Assembly: GCF_022669015.1 (NCBI RefSeq)
Contig: NZ_JAKKSL010000003.1
Coordinates: 248,001 to 312,000, forward strand
Direction: 5' to 3'
DNA from: Colwellia maritima
GTDB taxonomy: Bacteria; Pseudomonadota; Gammaproteobacteria; Enterobacterales; Alteromonadaceae
DNA length: 64,000 nucleotides
Positions 49,609 through 61,838 of the stretch are shown piece by piece. A program made the position numbers and the translations under genes. Below the pieces are notes generated by a model. That model saw only the letters and a program-made list of their open reading frames with translations. It had not been told where the DNA came from and ran no database searches. The first letter of the stretch is position 1, and every line of letters starts with the position of its first letter.

Positions 49609-50577
49609 ATGCAACGACTCTCTCTGACTTTACGCCAAGACAATGTACCTTTAGATCTAATTTCTCTAATTAAAACGATATTAGCAGCAACCAAAGAGAT
49701 TTCATTCCGTGTAAGCCAAGCGCATATGAGTGGCTTAATGGGCTCAACTTTAGATGAAAATATTCAAGGTGAAATACAAAAAAAACTAGATGTTGTTGCT
49801 AACGAACTATTTAAAGATATTTTACTTGAATCAGGCTTTGTTAAGGCTATTTCGTCTGAAGAAGAAGATACTTCAGTCGCAGGTAATGCTGTGGGCAAAT
49901 ATATCGTTTCTTTTGATCCATTAGACGGTAGCTCAAATATTGATATTAATTCACTTATTGGCACTATTTTTTCTATTCATGAAGCGCCAGAGCATATGGA
50001 TGCTAACAACCCTGATATGTTCAAACAATCTGGAGATAAACAGGTTTGTCTTGGCTATGTGTTATATGGCCCTGCCACCATGTTAGTTATGACCACAGGT
50101 AGCGGAACGCATTTCTATGTGCTTGATAGAACCCATGGTGGTTACCTACTCGTTCATCGCAACGTAAAAATCCCTGAAGATACGCAAGAATTTGCCATTA
50201 ATATGTCCAACCAAAGGTTTTGGCAAGAGCCTATGCAAAACTATATTGGTGATTTAATTGCCGGTGAAGCCGGTGTCCGCGATAAAAACTTTAATATGCG
50301 TTGGATTGCAGCCATGGTAGGTGATATTCACCGTGTATTAAGCCGAGGCGGTATATTTACTTACCCTACAGATAGCAAAAACCCCAACCAACCTCATAAG
50401 TTACGCTTAATGTATGAAGCTAATCCAATGTCTTTCTTAATAGAGCAGGCCGGAGGCTTAGCCATGACAACAACTGGCCGTATTATGGATATAGAGCCTA
50501 CAAGTATACATCAACGAGTCGAAGTGATTATGGGTTCTAAAAACGAAGTGGAAACTTGCTTAAGTTACTTTAAATAA
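49609..50577 (+). CDS. fbp: Fructose-1,6-bisphosphatase class I
   Basis: Gluconeogenic enzyme that hydrolyses fructose-1,6-bisphosphate. The 322-residue protein shows the class I metal site (SSEEEDTS, then [12 protein letters not shown] near residues 103-114), [24 protein letters not shown] and [17 protein letters not shown], the substrate-binding segment. Frame intact. It is monocistronic, with a strong terminator after it. Upstream 276 bp contain no gene. Confidence 0.95.
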   Translation: MQRLSLTLRQDNVPLDLISLIKTILAATKEISFRVSQAHMSGLMGSTLDENIQGEIQKKLDVVANELFKDILLESGFVKAISSEEEDTSVAGNAVGKYIVSFDPLDGSSNIDINSLIGTIFSIHEAPEHMDANNPDMFKQSGDKQVCLGYVLYGPATMLVMTTGSGTHFYVLDRTHGGYLLVHRNVKIPEDTQEFAINMSNQRFWQEPMQNYIGDLIAGEAGVRDKNFNMRWIAAMVGDIHRVLSRGGIFTYPTDSKNPNQPHKLRLMYEANPMSFLIEQAGGLAMTTTGRIMDIEPTSIHQRVEVIMGSKNEVETCLSYFK

Positions 50578-50594
50578 TACTTATTGCTAATACA

Positions 50595-50634
50595 TTAAAA
50601 GCACTTCAGAGCATCAATTCTGGCGTGCTTTTAA
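50595..50634 (+). terminator. Terminator after fbp
   Basis: TTAAAAGCAC pairs with GTGCTTTTAA over 10 bp, with inner pairing (CAGAG near CTGGC side is imperfect). It begins 18 bp past the stop. The T run after the second arm is short. It also stands 24 bp before the end of the convergent EAL-HDOD gene. Confidence 0.65.
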
Positions 50635-50657
50635 ATAACCATGCGCCCTAACGCTAA

Positions 50658-51881
50658 TCAAGTGATAGCAAGCATTGCATCGGACCAATGAATAGATTCT
50701 TGATAAGCATTTAGATACTCTTCATCCATTAGTTTAATTTTATTAGCAATCCTTTTAGCTTGCTGCCATTTACCTTGTTCTAAGGCTAAAGAAAGTGCTA
50801 AGTAAATAGCCAAGTAATTATTTCTTTCAATTAAGGCCGTTTTAATTTCTTTATGCACAGGCAAAATATTCATCACTTCAGTAATGCTTTGATCTAATAC
50901 TCCATCTATATGAGATAACATACCGGTTAAAAAAGCGGTGGGTGGATTTTGATCTATTTTTTTAATACTCGCTATTTTTTCGCAAAATTTTGCTCTAATA
51001 AGCGAAACTCTTATAATTTGATCTGGTTTTCCTTCGGCTAAATCGGCAAGCACAAGTAATGCAATAAACTTTTTCAACTCAAGGTCACCAATATATATCA
51101 GCGCATGTTTTAAAGAACATATTTCTTTACTTGGTCCATAACCTGGGCTATTAATAAAGCGTAGTAATTTATACGTGAGAACTACATCTTTACTAAAGAC
51201 TTCGCTGATCGCATCAAAATCGAACTCTGGCCTATTGGCATGCTCCATTAAATCCATAATGTGTTTTTTCGATGAAAGAATATTTTTCTTCCTTAGCATC
51301 TCAGGTTTTGCAAAAAAATACCCTTGAAAGAGTGTAAAACCTAGTAATTTCAATTGTTCAAATACTTTTTTAGTTTCAATTTTTTCAGCAAGTAATGTAA
51401 ATTTATAGTCTTTTAGTCTTGATAAAGAGCGGCTAATATCAAGCATACTAAGTTCGAGTACATCCACCTTAAGAATATCAATATAGGGCAAGAAAACATC
51501 CCACTGAGGATCAAAAATGTAATCATCTAAAGCAAGGGTATACCCTTTTTGTTTTAATGATTTACACACCGCTAGGAGTTCGTCGGTAATAGCGACATCT
51601 TCAAGAATTTCTACCACTATTTTCTTAGGATCTAAAAAACTAGGAAAACGATGGATAAGCGCTTCTGCATGAAAATTAATATAGGCAGGCAAATTTCCAG
51701 TGACCTCTTCCAGACCTAGCCTTAATTGGTTATCAACGATAATTTTTGATGTTGCTTGATCTGGATTAATACTAGGAAAGGTATTAGATTTCCCATCACG
51801 AAACAACAATTCATAAGCCACGGTTTCTTGCTTAATGTTCAGTATCGGTTGCCTAGCAATATACGAATACAAATTACTCAC
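50658..51881 (-). CDS. EAL-HDOD signalling protein (YuxH/CdgJ type)
   Basis: A 407-residue cytoplasmic protein of the EAL plus HDOD class, known from Vibrio CdgJ and Bacillus YuxH, linked to motility control. Residues about 1-200 form an EAL fold, YELLFRDGK in place of the EAL motif, then VVEILEDV, LALDDYIFD and LLAEKIET. The canonical DDFGTG loop is altered to DDYIFD, so catalysis is unlikely. Residues about 200-400 form an HDOD domain (FSKDVVLTYKLLRFINSPGYG and the LKHALIYIGDLELKKFIALL stretch). Frame intact. A scaffold or c-di-GMP-independent role is inferred. Confidence 0.88.
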   Translation of the reverse strand: MSNLYSYIARQPILNIKQETVAYELLFRDGKSNTFPSINPDQATSKIIVDNQLRLGLEEVTGNLPAYINFHAEALIHRFPSFLDPKKIVVEILEDVAITDELLAVCKSLKQKGYTLALDDYIFDPQWDVFLPYIDILKVDVLELSMLDISRSLSRLKDYKFTLLAEKIETKKVFEQLKLLGFTLFQGYFFAKPEMLRKKNILSSKKHIMDLMEHANRPEFDFDAISEVFSKDVVLTYKLLRFINSPGYGPSKEICSLKHALIYIGDLELKKFIALLVLADLAEGKPDQIIRVSLIRAKFCEKIASIKKIDQNPPTAFLTGMLSHIDGVLDQSITEVMNILPVHKEIKTALIERNNYLAIYLALSLALEQGKWQQAKRIANKIKLMDEEYLNAYQESIHWSDAMLAIT

Positions 51882-52076
51882 CTCTAAACGTTAAAGCATC
51901 AAGTTTTACTATAAGATAATTACTAACTAAATTAAATATAATTTAATACGTGTGCATATGCTTTAATCATTTCACGTGATCCAAAATATGTTTTATAACC
52001 AATCTTATACCCAAATAAAGTAGACTTTGTTAGAATAATGCCAATATTTAAAATGAAATTTTAAGAGAGCTATCAT

Positions 52077-52994
52077 ATGCCACATTATGCTGTGGGTCAC
52101 AAGATACCTGATTCAGATTCTATCTGTTCAGCTATCGCGTTATCCTATTTAAAAACTACCCTAGGTGAAGAAACTGTACCTGCCCGTTTAGGCGAACTCA
52201 GCCCTGAAACCTTATTTATTCTTGATAAATTTGGTTTTGAGCAACCCATATTAAAAACGAGTTATCTTGGTGAAAGCCTTTATATTGTTGATCACTCAGA
52301 ACGCACGCAAGGACCTGATGACTTAGATGATGCAACGCTACTAGGTATTATCGACCATCACAAATTAGGTGACATAACTAACTCAACTCCACTAGAAATT
52401 TGGGTTCGTCCAGTTGGTTGTACAAATACTATTATAAAAATGATGTATGACTTTCATGAAGTTGAGATCCCTAAAAATATCGGTGCCATGATGTGCGCAA
52501 TTTTGAGTGATACTGTTATTTTTAAATCGCCAACCTGTACTACCGCAGATATAAAATGTGTTGAAGCATTAGCTGAAATTGCCGGCATTGAGAATCCAAC
52601 TGATTTAGGTATGGAAATGTTTAAAGTAAAATCAGCGGTCGTTGGAACCCCTGTCAGGGATCTCGTATTACGAGATTTTAAAGATTTTAATATGAACGGC
52701 AACCTTGTTGGTATTGGTCAATTAGAAGTGATTGATTTAGCCATCTTTGATGACATGAAAGCAGATTTAGAAGCCGACATTGCCAAATTAAAAGCCGAAG
52801 GTAACCGTCACACTGTTATGTTATTGTTAACTGATATTATGAAAGAAGGCTCAGAGCTACTTATTGTTAGCGATAATGATAACTTGACCCAAACAGCTTT
52901 TGGTAAAGCAACGACTGATGGTAAAGTTTGGCTTGATGGTGTACTTAGTCGTAAAAAACAAGTGGTTCCACCATTACAAGATGCTTTTGCTTAA
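52077..52994 (+). CDS. ppaC: Manganese-dependent inorganic pyrophosphatase (family II)
   Basis: Hydrolyses pyrophosphate to phosphate and drives biosynthetic reactions. The 305-residue DHH-superfamily protein has the metal motifs HKIPDSDS (His8, Asp12, Asp14), DHSE near residue 75, and the DHH-type LGIIDHHKLGD at about 93-99. The C-terminal DHHA2-like domain contains the GNRHTVMLLLTDIMKEGS segment and the final SRKKQVVPPL, where the active-site Arg/Lys lie. Family II enzymes are less common in proteobacteria than family I but are widespread in marine gammaproteobacteria. ATG 52077 gives the standard N-terminus MPHYAVGHK. Confidence 0.95.
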   Translation: MPHYAVGHKIPDSDSICSAIALSYLKTTLGEETVPARLGELSPETLFILDKFGFEQPILKTSYLGESLYIVDHSERTQGPDDLDDATLLGIIDHHKLGDITNSTPLEIWVRPVGCTNTIIKMMYDFHEVEIPKNIGAMMCAILSDTVIFKSPTCTTADIKCVEALAEIAGIENPTDLGMEMFKVKSAVVGTPVRDLVLRDFKDFNMNGNLVGIGQLEVIDLAIFDDMKADLEADIAKLKAEGNRHTVMLLLTDIMKEGSELLIVSDNDNLTQTAFGKATTDGKVWLDGVLSRKKQVVPPLQDAFA

Positions 52995-53209
52995 CCACCC
53001 TTCTCTTATTGAAGTTATAAAAAAACCGGCAGTTCTTTGTTTTTTTTATGTTTAATATCACTATGTAGTGTTGGGCTTCTGTCCGATAATGGGGCAATAA
53101 ATTACCCCTACAATGGATGGAATATTTTTTCCTGAACAGAAATGCATAGCCAAGTTGCTTAATAGCTAACAAAAAGCGTTCTAATATTACAGATGAAAAC
53201 TTTAGTAAC

Positions 53210-53297
53210 AAGGCGAAAGCACGGAGTTGACGTTAGTCATTACTCCGTACATCCTGTACTTCGCCTTTCAGGCCATCCTTCGGATGTTCAAATTATT
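53210..53297. repeat. Nested inverted-repeat element in the ppaC-fadA intergene
   Basis: An outer stem AAGGCGAA (53210-53217) / TTCGCCTT (53260-53267) encloses an inner hairpin ACGGAGTTGAC / GTCATTACTCCGT (53221-53248, loop GTTA). A small hairpin CATCC-TTCG-GATG follows at about 53273-53286. No ORF runs through it. The layout suggests a dispersed intergenic palindromic repeat or a structured RNA; only this copy occurs in the window. The rest of the 360-bp gap (52995-53354) holds no gene. Confidence 0.55.
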
Positions 53298-53354
53298 TCC
53301 CGAAGAATTTGTGAGTACTTTTAACGATGTTAATAAAAAATTTCAGCAAAAAGA

Positions 53355-54531
<1,177 letters not shown>

Positions 54532-56703
54532 TTAAGCGTTAGTTTTAACGTCTGTAGTGAAGTAAGATTTACCTGATTTTGCCATTTCACGTAGGCCGTC
54601 AGTTACATGATAAATTTCACCTAAGTCAGCATATTTATCAGCCATAGCGATAAAATTATCCAAGCCAAGTGTTTCTAAATAGCGAATTGCACCACCTCTA
54701 AATGGAGGGAACCCAACACCATAGATTAAGCCCATATCAGCTTCAGCAGCGGTATCAACCACACCTTCTTCTAAACAGCGAACAACTTCATTCACCATAG
54801 GGATCATCATACGAGCAATAATTTCTTCTGTCGTAAAGTCTTTCTTGTCTGCACAATGTGGAGCAAGTAGTTCATAAGCAACAGGTCTTGGCACTTTCAT
54901 TGGACGACCACGTTTGTCTTTCATATGGTCATAAAAGCCTTTGCCGTTTTTCTGACCAAAACGTTCATTAGCATACAAAGTACTGACGGGATCATTATCA
55001 ATTTTTTTCATACGCGTAGGAAAGCCTGCTGACATAACACCAGTACAATGGTCAGCCGTATCAACACCAACAACATCAAGCAAATAAGCCGGACCCATTG
55101 GCCAACCAAATTGTTTTTCCATTACTTTATCTATCGCAGTGAAATCAGCACCTTCAAGCACTAATTGGCTAAAGCCTGCAAAGTATGGGAATAAAACACG
55201 GTTAACATAAAAGCCGGGGCAGTCATTAACAACAATAGGTGATTTACCCATTTTAGCTGCATAAGCAACCACTGAGGCTACCGTTTCATCTGAGGTATCT
55301 TTACCACGAATAACTTCAACCAATGGCATTTTATTTACTGGATTGAAAAAGTGCATACCACAAAAATTTTGAGGACGTTTTACACTTTGCGCTAATAAAT
55401 CAATAGAAATAGTAGAAGTGTTAGACGTTAAAATAGCGTCTTCGCTGATTACGCCTTCAACCTCTGCTAACACAATACCTTTTACTTTAGGGTTTTCAAC
55501 AACAGCTTCAACAACAATATCCACATCTTTAACGCTGTCATAGCTTAAGCTTGGTGTAATATTATTTAAAACACCGGCCATTTTTTTCACGCTCATACGA
55601 CCGCGTTCAACTTGCTTAGCTAAAATACCAGTTGCAGTTGTTAACCCTAAATCAAGTGCCTGATCATTAATATCTTTCATAATGATCGGCGTACCTTTAT
55701 AAGCGGATTGGTAAGCAATACCACCACCCATAATTCCGGCACCTAATACAGCGGCTTTTTTAACAACCTTAGTTGCTTGTTTACTCGCCTTTTTAGCCTT
55801 GCCTTTAATAACTTGGTCTGCCATAAACAAACCAATTTGTGCGGTTGCCGCATCTGTTTTTGCTAGTTTTGCAAAACCTGCATTTTCAGTTGCCATTGCA
55901 CCCGTACGATCTAAACCTGCAGCGGCAATCAAGGTGTCTATCATCACCATCGGCGCAGGGTAGTGTTTACCTGCTTTAGCCGCAATCATGCCTTTACACG
56001 TATTGGATGACATAATAAATTCTGTTTGAGAAAGTTTTAGCGCTTCAAATTTAGGTTGACGTTTAGCGCGCCAATCAAGTTTTCCATCAATCGCCAATTT
56101 CAGCATACTAATTGCTGCCGCTTGTAAATTTTCAGGAGCAACCACGGCATCAAGCAAACCTTGTGCTAAAGCTGATTCGGGTTTAAATGTTTTACCTGTT
56201 GACATCCAAGTGGCTGCGTTATCAAAACCAATAATACGTGGGAGTCTTACCGTTCCACCAAAACCAGGCATTAATCCTAATTGCACTTCTGGTAATCCAA
56301 TACTGGCATTAGTATCAGCAACACGATAGTCGCATACCAACGTCATTTCACAACCACCACCTAATGCGATGCCATTAATAGCCGCGATTGTAGGTAATTG
56401 AATATCTTCAAATGAATCGAACACATCTGTGGCTGTTTTTGCCCAAGCGGCTAATGTTTCTTCTGGCTGCTGAAATGAAACTAAAAATTCAGTGATGTCG
56501 GCACCAACAATAAACGTTGATTTTCCAGACGTCACCATAACGCCTTTAGCATCGCTGCAGTTGTTTATGGCTGCAACTACTGCTTTATATTCTACAAAAG
56601 TTGCTTGATCAAATTTGTTTACTGATCCCTGAGCATCGAACTTAAGTTCTACAATGCCGTCTTCGAGTAATTGGGCTGAAAGGCTCTTGCCTTGATATAT
56701 CAT
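54532..56703 (-). CDS. fadB: Fatty-acid oxidation complex subunit FadB
   Basis: Multifunctional alpha subunit of 723 residues. Residues 1-190 form the enoyl-CoA hydratase/isomerase domain (the oxyanion loop [19 protein letters not shown] and catalytic Glu in [12 protein letters not shown]). Residues about 310-495 form the NAD-binding 3-hydroxyacyl-CoA dehydrogenase domain ([15 protein letters not shown] and the [15 protein letters not shown] motif with catalytic His), followed by the C-terminal HCDH repeat ([14 protein letters not shown]). It acts on trans-2-enoyl-CoA and L-3-hydroxyacyl-CoA with the downstream FadA thiolase. Frame intact. The A-T-rich 320-bp upstream region carries its promoter. 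Confidence 0.96.
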   Translation of the reverse strand: MIYQGKSLSAQLLEDGIVELKFDAQGSVNKFDQATFVEYKAVVAAINNCSDAKGVMVTSGKSTFIVGADITEFLVSFQQPEETLAAWAKTATDVFDSFEDIQLPTIAAINGIALGGGCEMTLVCDYRVADTNASIGLPEVQLGLMPGFGGTVRLPRIIGFDNAATWMSTGKTFKPESALAQGLLDAVVAPENLQAAAISMLKLAIDGKLDWRAKRQPKFEALKLSQTEFIMSSNTCKGMIAAKAGKHYPAPMVMIDTLIAAAGLDRTGAMATENAGFAKLAKTDAATAQIGLFMADQVIKGKAKKASKQATKVVKKAAVLGAGIMGGGIAYQSAYKGTPIIMKDINDQALDLGLTTATGILAKQVERGRMSVKKMAGVLNNITPSLSYDSVKDVDIVVEAVVENPKVKGIVLAEVEGVISEDAILTSNTSTISIDLLAQSVKRPQNFCGMHFFNPVNKMPLVEVIRGKDTSDETVASVVAYAAKMGKSPIVVNDCPGFYVNRVLFPYFAGFSQLVLEGADFTAIDKVMEKQFGWPMGPAYLLDVVGVDTADHCTGVMSAGFPTRMKKIDNDPVSTLYANERFGQKNGKGFYDHMKDKRGRPMKVPRPVAYELLAPHCADKKDFTTEEIIARMMIPMVNEVVRCLEEGVVDTAAEADMGLIYGVGFPPFRGGAIRYLETLGLDNFIAMADKYADLGEIYHVTDGLREMAKSGKSYFTTDVKTNA

Positions 56704-57025
56704 ACTCTGTCTCCTTCACCTAAAAGTGGTGTTGATGTTTTGATGATTAATCTCAATTTTAGCGCCTATATATTTACGCTAAAACACATGGATAACTAAT
56801 AATAGCTGACTGAGTGTGCCTTGAAATACGATGAATAGCAAATATTTTTAAACAAGCGTTTTAATTGACTGTATTAATTGCAGAGCATTCCATATAAACA
56901 ACTGTTTTAACTAATAATTAATTATTTACTAATTCTTGTGATTGACTAAGTATGATTTGTTAAAAATTGTTAATTACCGTAAAATACATCACTCTTACGT
57001 TCTTCCTTCGGTATAAATTACACTA
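56704..57025. other. Divergent promoter region between fadB and the MFS gene
   Basis: About 322 bp, AT-rich. It should carry the fadBA and MFS promoters. I looked for a palindromic FadR- or PsrA-like operator and saw none that I would defend. Confidence 0.5.
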
Positions 57026-58177
57026 ATGATAAAATTCATTAAACGCTTCAATCAGCCTGAACATTTATTGCTTGCTATGGCTTTTACTATGCCCTTAGTT
57101 TTTTCTGTTTGGATGGTATTGTTAAACAATTTTGTTATAGAAAAAGCCAATTTCACCGGTATTGAAATTGGAATATTACAAAGTTTGCGTGAAGTGCCTG
57201 GCTTTTTAGCCTTTACGGTAATTTATGTTTTACTTTTTATTAAAGAGCAACGACTCGCGTTAATATCATTAGCAGTGATGAGTTTAGGGGTATTTTTAAC
57301 AGGTTTTTTTCCTAGTATTGTTGGCTTATATTTCACTACGGTATTGATGTCTGTTGGTTTTCATTATTATGAAACGGTTAGCCAATCTTTAACGCTGCAA
57401 TGGGTTGATAAAGACAAAACCGCACATTTCCTCGGAAAAATGCTCTCGGTGAAATCAATAGCTTCATTAATAGCTTTTTCTAGCATTTGGCTTTTTATGG
57501 AGCATTTTAATTGGTCATATCAACTCACTTATGCCCTGTTTGGTGGTATAGGTTTATTATTTACTATATTTTTGGCCTTATCATTTCAGCATTTTAAAGA
57601 AAAGACAGAGCAGACAAAAAAGATAGTAGTGCGAAAACGTTATTGGTTGTTTTATGCCTTAACGTTTTTTAGTGGTGCACGCAGACAAATTTTTGTCGTG
57701 TTTGCAGGTTTTTTGATGGTTGAAAAATTTCACTATAGCGTTGCCGATGTCAGCGCCTTGTTTCTTATTAACTATGTATTCAATTGGTTATTTGCAGCCA
57801 AAGTAGGCAAATTGATTGGCATTATTGGTGAGCGTTTAGTATTACGATTTGAATATATTGGCTTAATTATTATTTTTATTTGTTATGGCTTAGTCGAGGA
57901 TGCGAACCTTGCTGCCGCATTGTATGTTATTGATCATTTGTTTTTCGCTCTAGCTATCGCTATTAAGACCTACTTCCAAAAAATAGCTCAACCTGAAGAT
58001 ATCGCAGCTAGTGCAGGCGTAAGCTTTTCAATTAATCATATTGCGGCAGTAATTATTCCTGCGTTGCTTGGTATGCTTTGGATTTTAAAACCTGCTTGGG
58101 TTTTTTATATCGGGGCTTGCTTTGCCTTATGTTCACTATGTTTAGCCATGCTGATTCCAGACAAACCCAAAAGATAG
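57026..58177 (+). CDS. MFS transporter, substrate unknown
   Basis: A 383-residue polytopic membrane protein with about 12 helices and the overall MFS layout: LLLAMAFTMPLVFSVWMVLLNNFVIEKANFTGIEIGILQSLREVPGF at the start, and a cytoplasmic loop KEKTEQTKKIVVRKRYW (about 194-210) dividing two halves. The motif A region is degenerate (FIKEQRLALIS). I cannot assign a substrate or subfamily. It is divergent from fadB, which may be coincidental. A convergent terminator follows. Frame intact. Confidence 0.78.
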   Translation: MIKFIKRFNQPEHLLLAMAFTMPLVFSVWMVLLNNFVIEKANFTGIEIGILQSLREVPGFLAFTVIYVLLFIKEQRLALISLAVMSLGVFLTGFFPSIVGLYFTTVLMSVGFHYYETVSQSLTLQWVDKDKTAHFLGKMLSVKSIASLIAFSSIWLFMEHFNWSYQLTYALFGGIGLLFTIFLALSFQHFKEKTEQTKKIVVRKRYWLFYALTFFSGARRQIFVVFAGFLMVEKFHYSVADVSALFLINYVFNWLFAAKVGKLIGIIGERLVLRFEYIGLIIIFICYGLVEDANLAAALYVIDHLFFALAIAIKTYFQKIAQPEDIAASAGVSFSINHIAAVIIPALLGMLWILKPAWVFYIGACFALCSLCLAMLIPDKPKR

Positions 58178-58267
58178 GGATGGAAACACGCATATCAGTG
58201 AGCTAGGTTTAACCTATATCACGGCATCAGGTATTAAGTTTTCTGGTATCGTGCTTAAAAAAATAAG

Positions 58268-58315
58268 CCAAGCTTCTCTACCTTATAATAATCTATAAAC
58301 CTGAGAGGGGCTTGG
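58268..58315. terminator. Terminator-like hairpin between convergent genes
   Basis: CCAAGC (58268-58273) with the inner CTCT pairs with AGAG and GCTTGG (58310-58315) around a long AT-rich loop. It lies between the MFS gene and the end of the convergent REC-EAL gene. Confidence 0.5.
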
Positions 58316-58336
58316 TTATATCATTATGACTTGGTA

Positions 58337-60566
58337 TTAATCCCTTTTTTGTTCAAGAAATTTTAAAAATTCTTCTTCCGGCATAGGTTTTGCGTAATAG
58401 AAACCTTGTACTTCGTCACAACCAAGTTCAACTAATCTTGCTTGCTGATCGAGCTCTTCAATCCCTTCTGCGATAACTTTTAAGTTCATCTTTTTGCCTA
58501 AATTTATAATCGTTTCAGCAATAATTGATTGTCCTTCTTGTGCTATATCAGTGATAAAAGCACGATCAACTTTCAAACGATCAAGCGGCAATTTTTGTAA
58601 ATAACTCATTGATGAAAAACCCGTACCAAAATCATCAAGGGCAATACTAATACCCACTTTCTTTAATTCAACTAAAGCATCTATTACGACTTGAGGTTCA
58701 TCCATTAAAATACTTTCGGTAATTTCTAACTCTAATTTACTAGGTAACACTGCATGCTTTTGAATAGCATGTAAGACAGCCTCGACAAAGTTTCCGCTTC
58801 TAAATTGGGGGATTGAAACATTAACTGAAATGGTCACATCGTTAAAAGCATTTTTTTCTAAGGTTTTAATTTGCGAACAAGCTTGATTGACAACCCAATC
58901 ACCAATTTCAATAATTAACCCTGAGTATTCTGCTAACGGAATAAAAACAGCCGGAGAAATAAAATTACCGTCTGTTGTACGCCATCGTAGCAAGGCTTCT
59001 GCACCAATCACCTTACCTGAACTTAACGATAATTGAGGCTGATACCAAAGCTCAAGACGATTTTCAGCAAAGTCATTACGTAATTGCCTAATCATATTCA
59101 AACGCCATTGCGTTTCATCCTCCATTTCAGGATTATAATAGGCAAAATGAGTGCTACTATTTTTCTTAGCGAGGTTTAAAGCGATATTAATTTGGTTTAA
59201 CACTTTTACACCGCTACTGTTTGCATGCTCCTTACTACAAAAACCAAAACAAGCATTAATGGGTAAATTTTGTTCACCCGCTGTAAACGGTTGTTCAAAA
59301 ATAGCGTTTAACGACGTCGGTGAAAGGCAGGTATCAGAGCCAATAACGCCAAAAACATCCGCACCAACACGTGCTATTTTGCAGCTACAACTTAAGCGCT
59401 GTAAACGCTGAGAAACAGCATTAAGCAGTTGGTTTCCCACATCTTGCCCTAAGGCATCATTGATATCACTAAAATGTTTTAAATCAATCAATACGGCAAC
59501 AGCATTATCTTGGCCATCTTTTGAAAAAGTCTCAAGCATGCGCACAAACTCTAATCTATTTGGTAAATTAGTTAATACGTCTTTATAGGCAGCATTATTA
59601 AGTTTTTGAAACAAGTGAACATTCTCATAACCAATCGCTATCCCAGTTAAAAACACTTCAACTAGCTGCTTTTGTATATCACTAACAGATTGCGCTAGGG
59701 TTAGATAAATAACCGCACGATAACCTCCTCTCGCTAAATAGAAATAAAGCGAGTCATCACAATAAATATGCGACTTTTGGGTGAAACATGATTTAACTTG
59801 ATCACTTATTTGTTTATCTTCAATCGTTTCTAACTTTTGATTAACTAACTGAGAAGAAAATCCTTGCTGCGCGATGATATAGAAACTTAAATCATCTGCA
59901 TTTTCTATAATCCCTTGCCCTCTTGCACAAAATAAGCAATTAACATCTTGCTCTAAAAGAGAGCCTAATTGTTTTAATGCACCTTGGGTGTATTTAGCAA
60001 TTGAATGAAATTCAAGTAAGCTAGAAGATCCGGAAACAATTTTTTCTAACCCCAAACGACTTTGATTGACAGTCGATATTTGCTGATAGGAACGAATAGC
60101 AGCATAAACAGTCGTTACCAGTTTTCTACGTGTTAACTCTGTTTTTGTTTTGTAATCATTAATATCATATTCTTTAATCACACTCTCTTCTGGCGCATAA
60201 CCCGGTTGGCCGGTTCTTAAAACAATGCGAATATCTTGTCGATTTAATACTTCACGTATGTATTTCACAACTTTTAACCCAAAGATCATCTGTTTCCATC
60301 ACAACATCAAGTAGTACTAAAACAATATCAGGGTTATCGTTTATAATTTGACAAGCGTCTTGGCCTGAGTAGGCGTGAAAATACTCTAAGCGTCGACCTA
60401 GGACAATTAAATCTGACAGCGCGAGTTGGGTAACTGAATGAATTTCAGGATCATCGTCAACAATCAGTACTTGCCAAGTTTTTGTCTCGCTGCATTCCGG
60501 CGTTTCTTCTTCATCACTATCATCAATGAATAGAAAGTCATCATGTGAATTTTCGGATACTTGCAT
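58337..60566 (-). CDS. REC-DUF3369-GGDEF-EAL response regulator (one frameshift)
   Basis: Two-component output protein of about 743 residues predicted to degrade c-di-GMP. The N-terminal receiver (about 30-150) has phospho-acceptor Asp87 in LVLLDVVMET. DUF3369 follows (about 165-325), then a GGDEF domain whose site reads GADVF, so cyclase activity is unlikely. The EAL domain (about 480-735) has GAEALLRW, ELEITES, DDFGTGFSS and AEGIEE, all as in active phosphodiesterases. The frame breaks near 60285, where one extra T (CTTTGGG for CTTGGG) disrupts ETDDLGLKVVKYIRE. No histidine kinase lies next to it. Confidence 0.9.
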
Positions 60567-60852
60567 ACCATCCTCGAGTGATTAGCTTTATCAGCCAATT
60601 ACATTTGAATTTATAACTTTGTGCTTACTTATTATATAACTATAACCGAACTAAGCCTTATTGCTACTTTTTTACTAATTTCTTTCACATAATAAAAGTC
60701 ACTTTGACAATTTTCAATAAACTCATACAATAAAATTATGCCCTATCTTTATTAAATATCAGGTGAGGTATCATTACATTGTGATGAGATGTTATTTGAT
60801 TAATTCTTATCTATTGATATTATTAAGAAAACATTTACTTCGGGGTATTAAG

Positions 60853-61746
60853 GTGAAAACAAAAAAAACAACGACTATTGTCATTGACCAAACTAACGAC
60901 AATGCGCGAGATCTCCCAATAGCCAATGAAGAACAAGACAAAAAATCAGAATCTCCTACGCACAAACAGTTTTTTAAAATATCACAACTATTGGGTGTTG
61001 AAGCACCTTTGCTACCGATAGAAAAACGTATGCCCCTTGAAGATCGTAGTAATAAACGAAAAAGATTAACTAAATTACGTAAACAAGAAAATATTGAAGC
61101 CATAATGGATAAAACATTTAGCTTTTTCGAACACAAGGATATCGATAAAAGACCAGATATAGACTGGCTTAACCGATATATAGTTTTAGCGGAGAATGTT
61201 AGTAACAAAACCATGCAAGATTTATGGGCTAAAATTTTAGCGGGTGAACTATCACGCCCAGGTTTGTATTCCCTTAAAGCATTAAAAGTTTTTCGTGATA
61301 TGAGTATTACGGACGCTAAGTTGTTGGCAAAGGCCTGCTCTTTAGCAGTAAAAGATCATAGTAAAAAAAATATTCGTATTATTTCAGGTAGTTATCAACA
61401 ACCAGGACTATTTAATTTTCTCAATAAAGATAGGCAACAATATGTAAATCTAAGTCATTTTGGTTTGAATTATGCTGACATATTAGCTTTAGCCGATAAC
61501 AATTTGATCTTTCAACAAGAAAGCGAATCAAGTGCTATGACAAAGGGTGAAACACTTACGTTTTATTATAATAATGTGCCGCTGAAATTAAGCAGTAAAA
61601 ACAATAACATTGCATTACAGTTTTATAAATTCACACCTATAGGTACCGAGTTGGCGAATTTAATTACAGAGAAACCAAATGATGAATTTTTCGCGACATT
61701 AAAGCAACAATTAACTCATCATTTTGATCTAAAAGATAGCGAATGA
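60853..61746 (+). CDS. TIGR03899-like conserved protein of unknown function
   Basis: A soluble, basic protein of about 297 residues resembling the TIGR03899 family found in Vibrio, Shewanella and relatives. It has an acidic-basic low-complexity N-terminus, a core with WLNRYIVLAENVSNKTMQDLWAKILAGELSRPGLYSLKALKVFRDM (the DUF2806-like segment) and a C-terminal LQFYKFTPIGTELANLI. I chose GTG 60853 over ATG 60763, because the latter would add a 30-residue hydrophobic leader not expected for the family. GGGG lies 9 bases upstream. Role unknown. Confidence 0.65.
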   Translation: MKTKKTTTIVIDQTNDNARDLPIANEEQDKKSESPTHKQFFKISQLLGVEAPLLPIEKRMPLEDRSNKRKRLTKLRKQENIEAIMDKTFSFFEHKDIDKRPDIDWLNRYIVLAENVSNKTMQDLWAKILAGELSRPGLYSLKALKVFRDMSITDAKLLAKACSLAVKDHSKKNIRIISGSYQQPGLFNFLNKDRQQYVNLSHFGLNYADILALADNNLIFQQESESSAMTKGETLTFYYNNVPLKLSSKNNNIALQFYKFTPIGTELANLITEKPNDEFFATLKQQLTHHFDLKDSE

Positions 61747-61838
61747 TCTGTAATGAAATAACAACCTTCGATAAAACGAAGACATTTATGAATTACAAAT
61801 TATCTTCTTTATTATCATTTAGTTGAGAGGAATTACAC

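Noticed and set aside
53220..53300. tRNA or riboswitch reading of the ppaC-fadA palindrome
   Set aside because: No cloverleaf with a T-loop GTTCRA and no CCA end could be drawn, and no ligand-binding class was recognised. It is listed only as a nested inverted repeat.
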